Source: Anaerolineae bacterium
GTDB lineage: Bacteria; Chloroflexota; Anaerolineae; Aggregatilineales; UBA3940
Length of the DNA: 35,603 nt
Direction: 5' to 3'
Assembly: GCA_016928235.1 (NCBI GenBank)
Contig: JAFGLD010000045.1
Span: 1 to 35,603 of the forward strand
Positions 1 to 7,861 of this stretch are shown here, one piece after another. Under the pieces are notes generated by a model. It did not search any database. It worked only from the letters and a program-made list of their open reading frames with translations, and was not told the DNA's origin. A program made the position numbers and the translations under genes. Positions within the stretch are counted from its first letter, which is position 1. Each line of letters opens with the position of its first letter.

Positions 1-142
1 CGCGGCCGCCTGGCAGAAGCTAATAGCCAAAAGCTAACAGCTAACAGCCAATCACACACTACGATTGAGCTTAAGTTGACACTTATGGTCACTGAATCTA
101 TCATCAAGCGCAAACAACCCTCTCCACCACACTCCCTATTGC
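1..142. repeat. Intergenic stretch with AGCTAAYAGCY-type short tandem repeats
   Basis: Positions about 17-52 carry degenerate heptamer-like units (AGCTAAT, AGCCAAA, AGCTAAC, AGCTAAC, AGCCAAT). They lie downstream of the stop codon of the gene on the minus strand at 143. No gene or terminator is visible. Units of this kind are common as short tandemly repeated repetitive sequences between genes in several phyla; a function is not known. Confidence 0.5.
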
Positions 143-2671
143 CTACCCGATCACTCGCGGGACTCGCGCCGAAATGGAACAGATAACCTCCAGGCTCGTA
201 ACACCCATGTATCCCGCCATATCAGAAGCCCTGATCTCGTCATTCCCCTGCCGTCCGAGCATCACAACTTCATCACCTATTTGGACATCCGGCAAACTCG
301 ATGTATATATCATACTACGATTCGCTGCCATGCAGCCGACAATAGATACCCTTTGGCCTCTTAGCAGCACCTTGTTCGGGGCATCCGGCTTTGTTCTAAG
401 CCCATCGGCATAACCCACAGGAATGATTGCCACCTTCTCTTTGGTTGGTAAAACGCTGACCCTGATGACAGATGTCTTCCAACTCATAGCAGAATGAAGA
501 GGCATCGATGAAAGCGGGCCTGTCGAAGACTCCAGCCCGACCAGAGCAGGCCCAATACGCGCCATCGTCAGGTAAATCTCCGGCATAGTTATGGCAGTAG
601 TAGTGTCGACATGAACGTGAGGAATCGAAAGGCCCGACGCATGAAGACTGTTATACACAACTGTAAATCTTGCCATCTGCTCACGGACATCTCGATTCTG
701 GCCCCGGTCTCCCGAGGATGGCAGAGAGGTATAGATTCCCTCTATCACCAGAACCTCCAGGCGTACCAGATCGCGCACTAATGACGCAACCTGCTCCCAG
801 GCTATACCACATTCCCCATTACTAACATCAATGCATAAATGAACTCCGGCCACACGGCCCAAACCACGTGCGGCCTGGGCTAGAGCCCTCATCCCATCAG
901 TGTCGTGAATGCTGACGGTTAGATCAGATATAACAGCCTGGCGCGCCTGATGAGGAAAAATCTGCCCCAGAATTAGAATAGGAGCATCGATCCCGCAACG
1001 ACGTAATTCAATGCCTTCCCCAAGTGAAGCCACGCCCAACATCGTCACACCACTGCCCTGAGCCGCAGTGGCTACTTGTACTGCCCCATGTCCATAAGCA
1101 TTGGCCTCCACAACAGCCATCACCCCTACCCCAGATACGAGTCGACGTCGGATTTCCTGGATATTGTGGGCTATCTCCTGGAGGTTTAGCTCGATCCATG
1201 ACGGCCAATCTAAATAGAGCGGCTCTGCCGGCATGCCCTGGTGATTGGGAGGAGGCATCTCTCCCCATGCAGCAGGATCTTTGAGCAGACGCCGAACAGC
1301 CTGCCCCATCTGTTCGCGCTGTCCGCCTGAAACTAATACGAGATCGCCGGGTGAAGATAGATTCCGGAGCGCCGTCTCCGCGATCTCACCAGCGTCGTAG
1401 AGCAGGGATACGCGTTCACGCAACATACCGGCCCGGCATGCTGCCCGCCCGGCCACGCACGCCATCTCGCCACATGCAATTAAGAAGTCAGCCGATTGCG
1501 CGGCTTTCAGACCGATCTCCATGTGTGCATGAATGGCCTCTTCGCCCTGACCGGCAAGATTTCCAAGAATGACAAGCTTCCGTCTGCCGCCAATATCGAC
1601 ACCCGCGAGCCACTCCAGAGCAGCCAGGGCCGCAGCCGGATTAGCACACGCAGTATCATCGACAAGAAATGAACCTCGAACACCCTCAAGCAAACTCAGC
1701 CGGCCAGGCAAAGAGCGTAAGTTGGAAAGTGCTTGAAGCCCCTCTTCGAGAGGGATATCATAGAGCAAGCCAACAGAAAGGGCAGACAAAGCGACAGATA
1801 GCCCGGCACGGGCCAGGACAGGAAGATGACAGTTCTTCAGCTCCTGGTCGGCATAACGAAGATCGAAAGCTGTTCTGTCCAGATAGCAAGCAACGTTGCA
1901 AGCTGATAGATCGGCCGTTGCCGCGCGGTTGTCTGATGCCTGTCCATAGGTCAACCTGGCAATTCGACTAAACCGCTGCAGATCAAGGGTATGACTATCA
2001 TTCACATTCAGCACAGCCATTCCATTGTCAGGAAGGGCTTCAAGTGCCTGCCGAGCCTCTTGTTGAACATCGACCGGGCTACCCCATCCCCGCGCAGGAC
2101 CAACCGGGTCTGTCGTTGTGAGCACTATCATTTGGGGCCTGACTATCGTCAACAGCCGCGACATCTCACCTGGCGGCTGTCCTTTTAGCTCAAGCACAGC
2201 AATCTGGTGATCTTCGGCCAGATCTCCCAGGTCAAGCAGCATATTGTATTGGCCAGACAGGCTTTGTCGACACCGATAAACGGCATAACGAGTTTCCAGG
2301 ATCGTCGCGATAGCCTCGCACGCCCAACTCTTACCCAATGAGCCAACAACACCAATAATCATCGTCCCGTATTGGCGCAGAACGTAGGCAGCCCATTGCC
2401 CCAAGGCCACAGAGGTGTCGCCAACCAGGATAACAGTTGCCCGGCTCACATCACATTTGGGAGGCTCGTGACACAGAATGCCAGTTGCCCCAGCAGCCAA
2501 TGCCTGCTCAATCCAACGATGCCCATCGTCGGTCTCAGTTCTCAGTGCAACAAAAAGACTACCGGGTTTGGCCTGGCGTACATCGTGGCACAAACCGGTG
2601 AAGCGATCAGAACCACCTTCGCCAAACAACTGACCGCCTGTTGCACTACGGAGATCGTCTAGATATATCAT
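143..2671 (-). CDS. MurF-like ligase / alanine-racemase-like fusion, racemase active site lost
   Basis: An uninterrupted 842-residue protein in two halves. Residues about 1-465 follow the Mur ligase plan (MurF type, which adds D-Ala-D-Ala to the UDP-MurNAc-tripeptide); residues about 488-842 follow fold-type III alanine racemase. The same fusion order is known from Bacteroidetes. The ligase half keeps a P-loop (GVVGSLGKS, Lys114), but the DDxYNANP motif reads DDTACANP, and the usual HN pair and TNIGxAHLE motif are replaced. In the racemase half the PLP lysine of the KANAYGHG motif is Glu522 (codon GAG, 1106-1108). The HxxNSA segment reads HVDTTTA, and the conserved Tyr before the final E-[VI]-x-C segment is Leu. 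The GYADG tyrosine is kept. Seen: substitutions inside an open frame. Inferred: no racemase activity and doubtful ligase activity, possibly a regulatory or scaffold role. No strong ribosome-binding site precedes ATG 2671. Confidence 0.8.
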   Translation of the reverse strand: MIYLDDLRSATGGQLFGEGGSDRFTGLCHDVRQAKPGSLFVALRTETDDGHRWIEQALAAGATGILCHEPPKCDVSRATVILVGDTSVALGQWAAYVLRQYGTMIIGVVGSLGKSWACEAIATILETRYAVYRCRQSLSGQYNMLLDLGDLAEDHQIAVLELKGQPPGEMSRLLTIVRPQMIVLTTTDPVGPARGWGSPVDVQQEARQALEALPDNGMAVLNVNDSHTLDLQRFSRIARLTYGQASDNRAATADLSACNVACYLDRTAFDLRYADQELKNCHLPVLARAGLSVALSALSVGLLYDIPLEEGLQALSNLRSLPGRLSLLEGVRGSFLVDDTACANPAAALAALEWLAGVDIGGRRKLVILGNLAGQGEEAIHAHMEIGLKAAQSADFLIACGEMACVAGRAACRAGMLRERVSLLYDAGEIAETALRNLSSPGDLVLVSGGQREQMGQAVRRLLKDPAAWGEMPPPNHQGMPAEPLYLDWPSWIELNLQEIAHNIQEIRRRLVSGVGVMAVVEANAYGHGAVQVATAAQGSGVTMLGVASLGEGIELRRCGIDAPILILGQIFPHQARQAVISDLTVSIHDTDGMRALAQAARGLGRVAGVHLCIDVSNGECGIAWEQVASLVRDLVRLEVLVIEGIYTSLPSSGDRGQNRDVREQMARFTVVYNSLHASGLSIPHVHVDTTTAITMPEIYLTMARIGPALVGLESSTGPLSSMPLHSAMSWKTSVIRVSVLPTKEKVAIIPVGYADGLRTKPDAPNKVLLRGQRVSIVGCMAANRSMIYTSSLPDVQIGDEVVMLGRQGNDEIRASDMAGYMGVTSLEVICSISARVPRVIG

Positions 2672-2852
2672 GAGTTATCCGGATAAGTGTTTTGCCCCAT
2701 GGGCAAGGGGACAGGTAAGCCATAAAACGCAAATATGTAAATATTTAAAGAATTGCGATATGCTGTCCATTCGCTGAAATTCTTCGGAGTTCTGCGAAAT
2801 CCTGGTACGGCAATTGGGCCTATTTGAAGCCCGAATCCTCGGAAAGCTCAGT

Positions 2853-2917
2853 GTCATTCCTGCGAACGCGGGAATCCACCTGCTGATCTCAAAGACTCCT
2901 ACTGACACAGGAATGAC
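2853..2917. mobile_element. 65-bp MITE-like palindromic element (dRS3-like core)
   Basis: The left half is GTCATTCCTGCGAACGCGGG followed by AATCCA, matching the widespread ATTCCC-N8-GGGAAT palindrome with one change. About 30 bp further right the sequence closes with CAGGAATGAC, the inverted complement of the left tip GTCATTCCTG. The same left-core-right layout with nearly the same length recurs at 34157-34222. Core-only copies lie at 12965 and 20951. This looks like a small non-autonomous element; no transposase is linked to it. Confidence 0.6.
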
Positions 2918-2938
2918 ATCTGTTAGCTGTAAACCAAA

Positions 2939-2968
2939 ACTCGTCACTCATCACTCAAAACTGTCAAG
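2939..2968 (-). repeat. 30-bp repeat containing GTGAYGA heptamers, copy 1
   Basis: Read on the minus strand this begins CTTGACAGTTTTG and continues into GTGATGA and GTGACGA heptamers. It matches 28 of 30 positions with the plus-strand copy at 25985-26014. The heptamer part also matches the five-unit array at 9976-10010. Confidence 0.65.
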
Positions 2969-3236
2969 CAGCCGGCACCAACAACTTAATAGTCACGTTC
3001 CGTGTAAGTGTTAACCGAAAACTTCACTGCAGAACTGTATTCTCAGAATATCAGTATAGTCAGGCAAGCTACCTTTGGAAAGTCAATCACCACCTCTTAC
3101 AACATACAATTTACAATGTACAATTGTCATGGAACGCATTCGGCGGCACAATTAGAGCAGAGATCGACAAGTAGGCTGAACAGTCAAAGACAGCACCCCA
3201 AGCGTCATCATAAGTCTGGCCGTCTTTGGAGAAGCA

Positions 3237-4376
3237 ATGAGCAGCACTCCTTCCGCATCAGAAGAAACTCACACAAAGCGTGAGCGGGCCATAATCCTAT
3301 TTGTGGACGATGACCTCGCTATCCGGGAGAGTGTGACCGACTTTTTGCGAGTATCCGGTTATCAAGTCCTGACAGCTATCAACGGTGCGGATGCCCTAGA
3401 GATCCTGCAAAACCAGACACCAGACTTGATCATCGCCGATATAGCCATGCCTGAGATGGATGGATACGAGCTGTACGGCATAGTGCGCAGCAACCCCCAG
3501 TGGAACCTGCTGCCGTTCGTGTTCCTGACAGCTCGGGGAGAGCAAAAGGATATCCGCTATGGCTACAGTCTGGGAATCGATCACTATATCACCAAGCCTT
3601 TCGAGCCCGAAGATCTGTTGGCTGTCATCGAGGCACGGCTGCAACGAACGCGCGTGGTTCAAGAAACTCTATCGTCAAGCATCGAACACATCAAACAGCA
3701 CCTGATCCATACTTTTAGCCATGAGCTGCGATCACCCATGACGGCCATCTACGGCTATGTCACGCTGTTGCAAGAGGACCTGGACAAGCTCACGGACGAA
3801 CAGGTCAGGGAAATGCTCAGCCACGTCGAACGAGGGACCCGGCGATTGAGCCGGCTGGCTGAGGATCTGATGCTCATGTTTCAAATCGACAGCGGCGCTG
3901 TAGGGATCGAAATTGCTCGATTCAGCCAGTTTGTCGATATCGGACAGTTGGTCAATAATGTCGTTCAGAACCTGGTCATCAAGGCAGAGGAACACCATAT
4001 CTCCATCGCCATCGATATGCCGGACAGATTGCTCGTGAAAGGCATTCCTCTGTACTTAACCGATATACTCACAAGGCTTATCGACAACGCAATCAAGTTT
4101 TCTCATCGAGAAGGTGGGCACATCTCGATCACCGGCACAGCCCGGGATGACGTCTGCATCAAGATAGAAGATACGGGCATCGGCATTCCGCCTGATAAAC
4201 AAAGACAGTTGTTTCAACGCTTTGAGCAAATCGACCGGGACAGGCTAGAGCAGCAAGGCACCGGGCTGGGGCTTGCCATTGCCATGCGCCTGGCTCAGAT
4301 GCATGGGGGAACCATCGATGTCAGCAGCCAGGAGAATGTTGGAAGCACCTTTACACTGATACTGCCATCAGCCTGA
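3237..4376 (+). CDS. Soluble response-regulator/histidine kinase hybrid (REC-HisKA-HATPase)
   Basis: A 379-residue two-component protein. Residues about 18-135 form a receiver domain: acidic pair in VDDD, phospho-acceptor Asp68 in IIADIAMPEMDG, conserved Thr in FLTARG and Lys in ITKPFEP. A HisKA dimerisation domain follows with His162 in HTFSHELRSP. The C-terminal ATPase domain has the N box (LIDNAIKFS), G1 (EDTGIGIP), F box (LFQRFEQ) and G2 (GTGLGLAIA). There is no membrane segment or periplasmic sensor, so the receiver is probably the input and phosphotransfer or an unseen partner the output. GGAGAA precedes ATG 3237. The next gene is gcvH, 101 bp downstream on the same strand, but no link to glycine metabolism can be read from the sequence. 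The signal sensed is unknown. Confidence 0.93.
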   Translation: MSSTPSASEETHTKRERAIILFVDDDLAIRESVTDFLRVSGYQVLTAINGADALEILQNQTPDLIIADIAMPEMDGYELYGIVRSNPQWNLLPFVFLTARGEQKDIRYGYSLGIDHYITKPFEPEDLLAVIEARLQRTRVVQETLSSSIEHIKQHLIHTFSHELRSPMTAIYGYVTLLQEDLDKLTDEQVREMLSHVERGTRRLSRLAEDLMLMFQIDSGAVGIEIARFSQFVDIGQLVNNVVQNLVIKAEEHHISIAIDMPDRLLVKGIPLYLTDILTRLIDNAIKFSHREGGHISITGTARDDVCIKIEDTGIGIPPDKQRQLFQRFEQIDRDRLEQQGTGLGLAIAMRLAQMHGGTIDVSSQENVGSTFTLILPSA

Positions 4377-4477
4377 CAGCTATACTCTCACCCAGACTGA
4401 GAGAGTCACACTGCCGATCATCGACGACACGAATCGGCCACTCAAACAACCACCATTATCATCAAGGAGCATACAAT

Positions 4478-4873
4478 ATGAGCAACTGGAATATCCCAAC
4501 CGATCTCCACTATACCAAGACCGATGAATGGATCAAGGTGGACGGACAAGAAGCTTTGATCGGCATCACCGACTACGCCCAAGACCAACTCTCTGACATC
4601 GTCTTCGTTGAACTACCTGAAGTTGGCACATCCTACTCTGCCAACCAGTCACTGGGCGTCGTCGAATCGGTGAAGGCAGCGGCCGACATTCACCTGCCCG
4701 CAAGCGGGGAAATAGTGGCTACCAATAACGATCTCGCAGATACCCCGGAGATTCTTAATCAGGATCCTTACGAGGGAGGATGGATCGTCCGCGTCAAGCT
4801 GGCTGACCCATCAGAAGTGGATAGTCTGATGGATGCGTCAGCCTATACAGCCTACTGCGACGAGCGCGGATAA
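4478..4873 (+). CDS. gcvH: Glycine cleavage system H protein
   Basis: A lipoyl-carrier protein of 131 residues, the usual size. It shuttles the aminomethyl group from glycine decarboxylase (P protein) to the T protein and carries electrons to the dihydrolipoamide dehydrogenase (L protein). The lipoylation site is Lys66 in the classic context VESVKAAADIHLP, and the C-terminal half shows the expected NxxxxxxPEILNxDPYxxGW pattern. AAGGAG lies 8 nt before ATG 4478. It is the first gene of a gcvH-gcvPA-gcvPB operon; gcvPA starts 80 bp after its stop. I looked for a glycine riboswitch upstream and see none. Neither gcvT nor lpd is in this window, so the system must be completed elsewhere. Confidence 0.97.
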   Translation: MSNWNIPTDLHYTKTDEWIKVDGQEALIGITDYAQDQLSDIVFVELPEVGTSYSANQSLGVVESVKAAADIHLPASGEIVATNNDLADTPEILNQDPYEGGWIVRVKLADPSEVDSLMDASAYTAYCDERG

Positions 4874-4953
4874 CCGGTGTCCGGATCCCACCCAAACAGA
4901 ACCAACAAACTGACACCAGTCAACATCTTATCCATCATCAGAAAGCATACTCA

Positions 4954-6297
4954 ATGAGTTACATCCCCCATACCGCCGATGATATTCAGGCTATGCTCGA
5001 AACTATCGGCCTTGCAGATGTAGAAGAGCTGTTCACAGCCATCCCCGAAGCTTTCAGATTCCCAACTCTCGACCTGCCGGAAGGCCTATCCCAGATGGAG
5101 ACATCCCAGGCCATCGAGTACCTGAGTGAAGCCAACCTTCCGGCAGGGAAAATGATCACGTTTCTGGGAGCCGGGGCCTATAATCACTACAGCCCCGCGG
5201 TTGTCAATCAAGTCCTCCTGCGGGGTGAATTCCTGACCGCCTACACACCCTATCAACCCGAGATCAGTCAGGGGACACTCCAGGCCATCTTCGAATACCA
5301 GAGCATGATCTGCGCGTTGACGGCTATGGAAGTTGCCAACGCCAGCCACTACGACGGGGCCACCGCTCTGGCTGAAGCCGTCATCCTGGCCCTCAATGCT
5401 GCCCGCGACGACCGCAAGAAAGTCGTCCTGAGCGGCGTCATCCACCCCGAATACCGTGAAGTGGTACGCACTTACACACAGGGCATGGGGCTGACCATCG
5501 AAGGGGATGAGCCGGCATCTGCCGACCTGAACACCTTCATCGACGCGATTGACGATCAGACTGCCCTGGCAGCCATACAATATCCCAATTTCTTTGGGCA
5601 GATCGATGACATCGCCCGGTTCATCCAGGCAGCCCACGCACACGGGGCACTGGCCTGCATCGTCGCCGACCCCATCGCGCTGGGGCTGCTCAAGCCGCCG
5701 GGAGCGATGGGAGCAGATATTGTCGTCGGAGAGGGGCAAGGACTGGGCATCCCGATGAGCTTCGGGGGGCCATACCTGGGCTTCTTCGCAACGCGGCAGA
5801 AATATGTGCGCAAGATGGCCGGCAGATTGGTCGGTGAGACAACCGATGCTCAGGGACAGACCGGCTATGTGCTGACCCTCTCCACGCGCGAGCAGCACAT
5901 CCGCCGGGAGAAAGCCACCAGCAACATTTGCACCAACCAGGGTTTGATGGCGTTAGCTGCTGCCGTCTACTTGAGCGTGATGGGCAAACACGGCCTGCGC
6001 AAAGTCGCCGAGCTGTGTTATCACAAGTCTCACTACGCCGCCGATGTCATCGACAGGCTCGACGGATACAACATCGACCGCCACAAACCCTTTTTCAAGG
6101 AATTCGTCGTCCAATGTCCCAGACCGGTAGCCGAGATCAACCGGTACCTGCTGGAGACCTATGGCATCATCGGCGGCTACGATCTCGAATCCCCCTACCC
6201 CGACCGCAAGAACCAGATGCTGATCGCGGTCACCGAGATGAACACGCGAGAGGAGATCGATTTGTTGGCACAGGCGCTTAATGAGGTGGAACAATGA
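4954..6297 (+). CDS. gcvPA: Glycine dehydrogenase (decarboxylating) subunit 1
   Basis: A 447-residue protein corresponding to the N-terminal half of glycine decarboxylase in organisms with a split P protein. It opens with the family-typical MSYIPHTADDIQAML and carries conserved blocks such as MITFLGAGAYNHY, FLTAYTPYQPEISQGTLQ and VVGEGQGLGIPMSFGGPYLG. With GcvPB it binds glycine, decarboxylates it using PLP, and transfers the aminomethyl group to lipoyl-GcvH. Length is normal for the family. Its stop overlaps the start of gcvPB by 4 nt (ATGA at 6294-6297), which implies translational coupling and equal stoichiometry. The PLP lysine lies in GcvPB, not here, as expected for this subunit. Confidence 0.97.
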   Translation: MSYIPHTADDIQAMLETIGLADVEELFTAIPEAFRFPTLDLPEGLSQMETSQAIEYLSEANLPAGKMITFLGAGAYNHYSPAVVNQVLLRGEFLTAYTPYQPEISQGTLQAIFEYQSMICALTAMEVANASHYDGATALAEAVILALNAARDDRKKVVLSGVIHPEYREVVRTYTQGMGLTIEGDEPASADLNTFIDAIDDQTALAAIQYPNFFGQIDDIARFIQAAHAHGALACIVADPIALGLLKPPGAMGADIVVGEGQGLGIPMSFGGPYLGFFATRQKYVRKMAGRLVGETTDAQGQTGYVLTLSTREQHIRREKATSNICTNQGLMALAAAVYLSVMGKHGLRKVAELCYHKSHYAADVIDRLDGYNIDRHKPFFKEFVVQCPRPVAEINRYLLETYGIIGGYDLESPYPDRKNQMLIAVTEMNTREEIDLLAQALNEVEQ

Positions 6298-7763
6298 CCG
6301 AACCCCTGATTTACGATCTCGGCTCGCCCGGCCGCGCCGGTATCAAAATGCCCGATCCGGATGTACCGTTGGCAGATCTGCCCGCCGATCTCGCCCGCGA
6401 TGATCTTGACCTGCCGGAAGTCAGTGAGGTCGATGTGGTACGCCACTACACACGCCTCTCGATCCTCAATCACAGTATCGATAAGGGTTTCTACCCGCTG
6501 GGCTCCTGCACCATGAAGTATAACCCCAGGCTCAACGAGGATATGGCGCGTCTGCCCGGTCTGGCAGCCGTCCACCCTTACCAGGATCCGGAAACAGCGC
6601 AGGGCGCGCTGGAGCTAATGTACGAGACACAGGAATGGCTCAAGGAAATCGGTGGGTTTGCGGGCGTTTCTTTGCAACCCTCCGCGGGAGCGCAGGGCGA
6701 ATTCACCGGCATCTTGATCATGCGGGCCTATCACCGGGATCGAGGGGACACCCGGAGAACCAGAATCCTCATCCCGGACTCGGCACACGGCACTAACCCG
6801 GCCAGCACAACGATGAGCGGGCTGGAGGTCATCGAGATACCGTCCGACGCGCGCGGCAACGTCGACCTGGAATCGCTCCGGGCTCACTGTGACGATACGG
6901 TAGTGGGGTTGATGATTACCAACCCAAACACGCTTGGCCTTTTCGAAGACCAAATCGTCCCGATCATCGAGCTGGTACACAACTGCGGTGGGCTGGTCTA
7001 CGGAGATGGCGCCAACCTCAATGCCTTGATGGGCATCGTCCGTCCCGGCGACCTGGGCTTCGATGTTATGCACTATAACCTGCATAAAACATTCAGCACG
7101 CCACACGGCGGCGGCGGCCCCGGATCGGGCCCGGTTGGCGTCGCCGAGCACCTGGCGCCTTATCTGCCGGGCCCCCTCGTCGATATCGTCGAGGGAGCTG
7201 AATCCGAAGGTGAGATGCCTCGGTATCAGCTCGTGATGCCAGCCAGGAGCATCGGCCGGATGAAAGCCTTCTACGGAAACTTTGGTGTCATTGTACGCGC
7301 CTACACCTACATGATGGTCAACGGCAGCGACGGGCTGCGCCGGGTCAGCGAAATGGCCGTGCTCAATGCCAACTACCTTCGAGCCCGACTGCGCAACACC
7401 TATCATGTCCCTTACGACCGCGTCAACATGCACGAGTTTGTCATAGAAGGGCGATTTGCCGATGCCCCAGGCATTCACGCGCTCGATATCTCCAAACGGC
7501 TGATGGACTATGGGATGCACCCACCCACCAATTACTTCCCGTTGATCGTGCATGAGGCGCTGATGATCGAGCCAACCGAGACCGAGAGCAAAGAGTCGCT
7601 GGATGCTTTCTGCAATGCCATGGTGAGCATCGCGCGGGAGGCCCGCGAGCAGCCGGAGCTGCTGCGCGATGCCCCCCATAGCACGCCGGTAGGTCGATTG
7701 GATGAGGTACGTGCTGCCAGGCAGTTATCCCTATGCTGTCGCCCCATCGCCAATCCTGATTAG
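6294..7763 (+). CDS. gcvPB: Glycine dehydrogenase (decarboxylating) subunit 2
   Basis: A 489-residue PLP-binding subunit of the split P protein. The PLP lysine is Lys265 in NLHKTFSTPHGGGGPG, next to the glycine-rich loop typical of the family. Other conserved blocks are YPLGSCTMKYNPR, LQPSAGAQGEF and IPDSAHGTNPASTTMSG. It overlaps gcvPA by 4 nt. The C terminus keeps RLDEVRAAR and then runs into an unusual tail (QLSLCCRPIANPD) where relatives usually end with a short basic stretch; this may be a minor local divergence. Function: oxidative decarboxylation of glycine with transfer of the methylamine group to GcvH. Confidence 0.97.
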   Translation: MTEPLIYDLGSPGRAGIKMPDPDVPLADLPADLARDDLDLPEVSEVDVVRHYTRLSILNHSIDKGFYPLGSCTMKYNPRLNEDMARLPGLAAVHPYQDPETAQGALELMYETQEWLKEIGGFAGVSLQPSAGAQGEFTGILIMRAYHRDRGDTRRTRILIPDSAHGTNPASTTMSGLEVIEIPSDARGNVDLESLRAHCDDTVVGLMITNPNTLGLFEDQIVPIIELVHNCGGLVYGDGANLNALMGIVRPGDLGFDVMHYNLHKTFSTPHGGGGPGSGPVGVAEHLAPYLPGPLVDIVEGAESEGEMPRYQLVMPARSIGRMKAFYGNFGVIVRAYTYMMVNGSDGLRRVSEMAVLNANYLRARLRNTYHVPYDRVNMHEFVIEGRFADAPGIHALDISKRLMDYGMHPPTNYFPLIVHEALMIEPTETESKESLDAFCNAMVSIAREAREQPELLRDAPHSTPVGRLDEVRAARQLSLCCRPIANPD

Positions 7764-7861
7764 GTTGTGGGTCGCTTTGTACTTTATCGGCAGGATGTGC
7801 TACAACTGGCATATGGCTGATAGTCGCTGTCTGCGAATCGTAAACTTGCAAAGGGTATCCC

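Larger units (their letters stand above)
2672..3236. repeat. Intergenic region with MITE-like palindrome and heptamer repeat
   Basis: This 565-bp divergent gap separates the MurF-Alr-like gene (minus) and the kinase (plus). It holds a 65-bp element at 2853-2917 and a 30-bp GTGAYGA-type repeat at 2939-2968, both listed separately. A short palindrome TTGCCC-CAT-GGGCAA lies at about 2692-2706. No convincing coding frame is present: the small frames here have no ribosome-binding site and read through repeats. Confidence 0.5.

Noticed and set aside
4377..4477. Possible glycine riboswitch before gcvH
   Set aside because: The 101-bp leader is too short for a tandem glycine aptamer and lacks the conserved core; only a weak hairpin at about 4383-4405 is seen.
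5086..5898. 270-codon frame on the minus strand
   Set aside because: It is antisense to gcvPA with no recognisable domain.
6615..7679. 354-codon frame on the minus strand
   Set aside because: It is antisense to gcvPB, whose motifs and length are unambiguous; the antisense product shows no family features.
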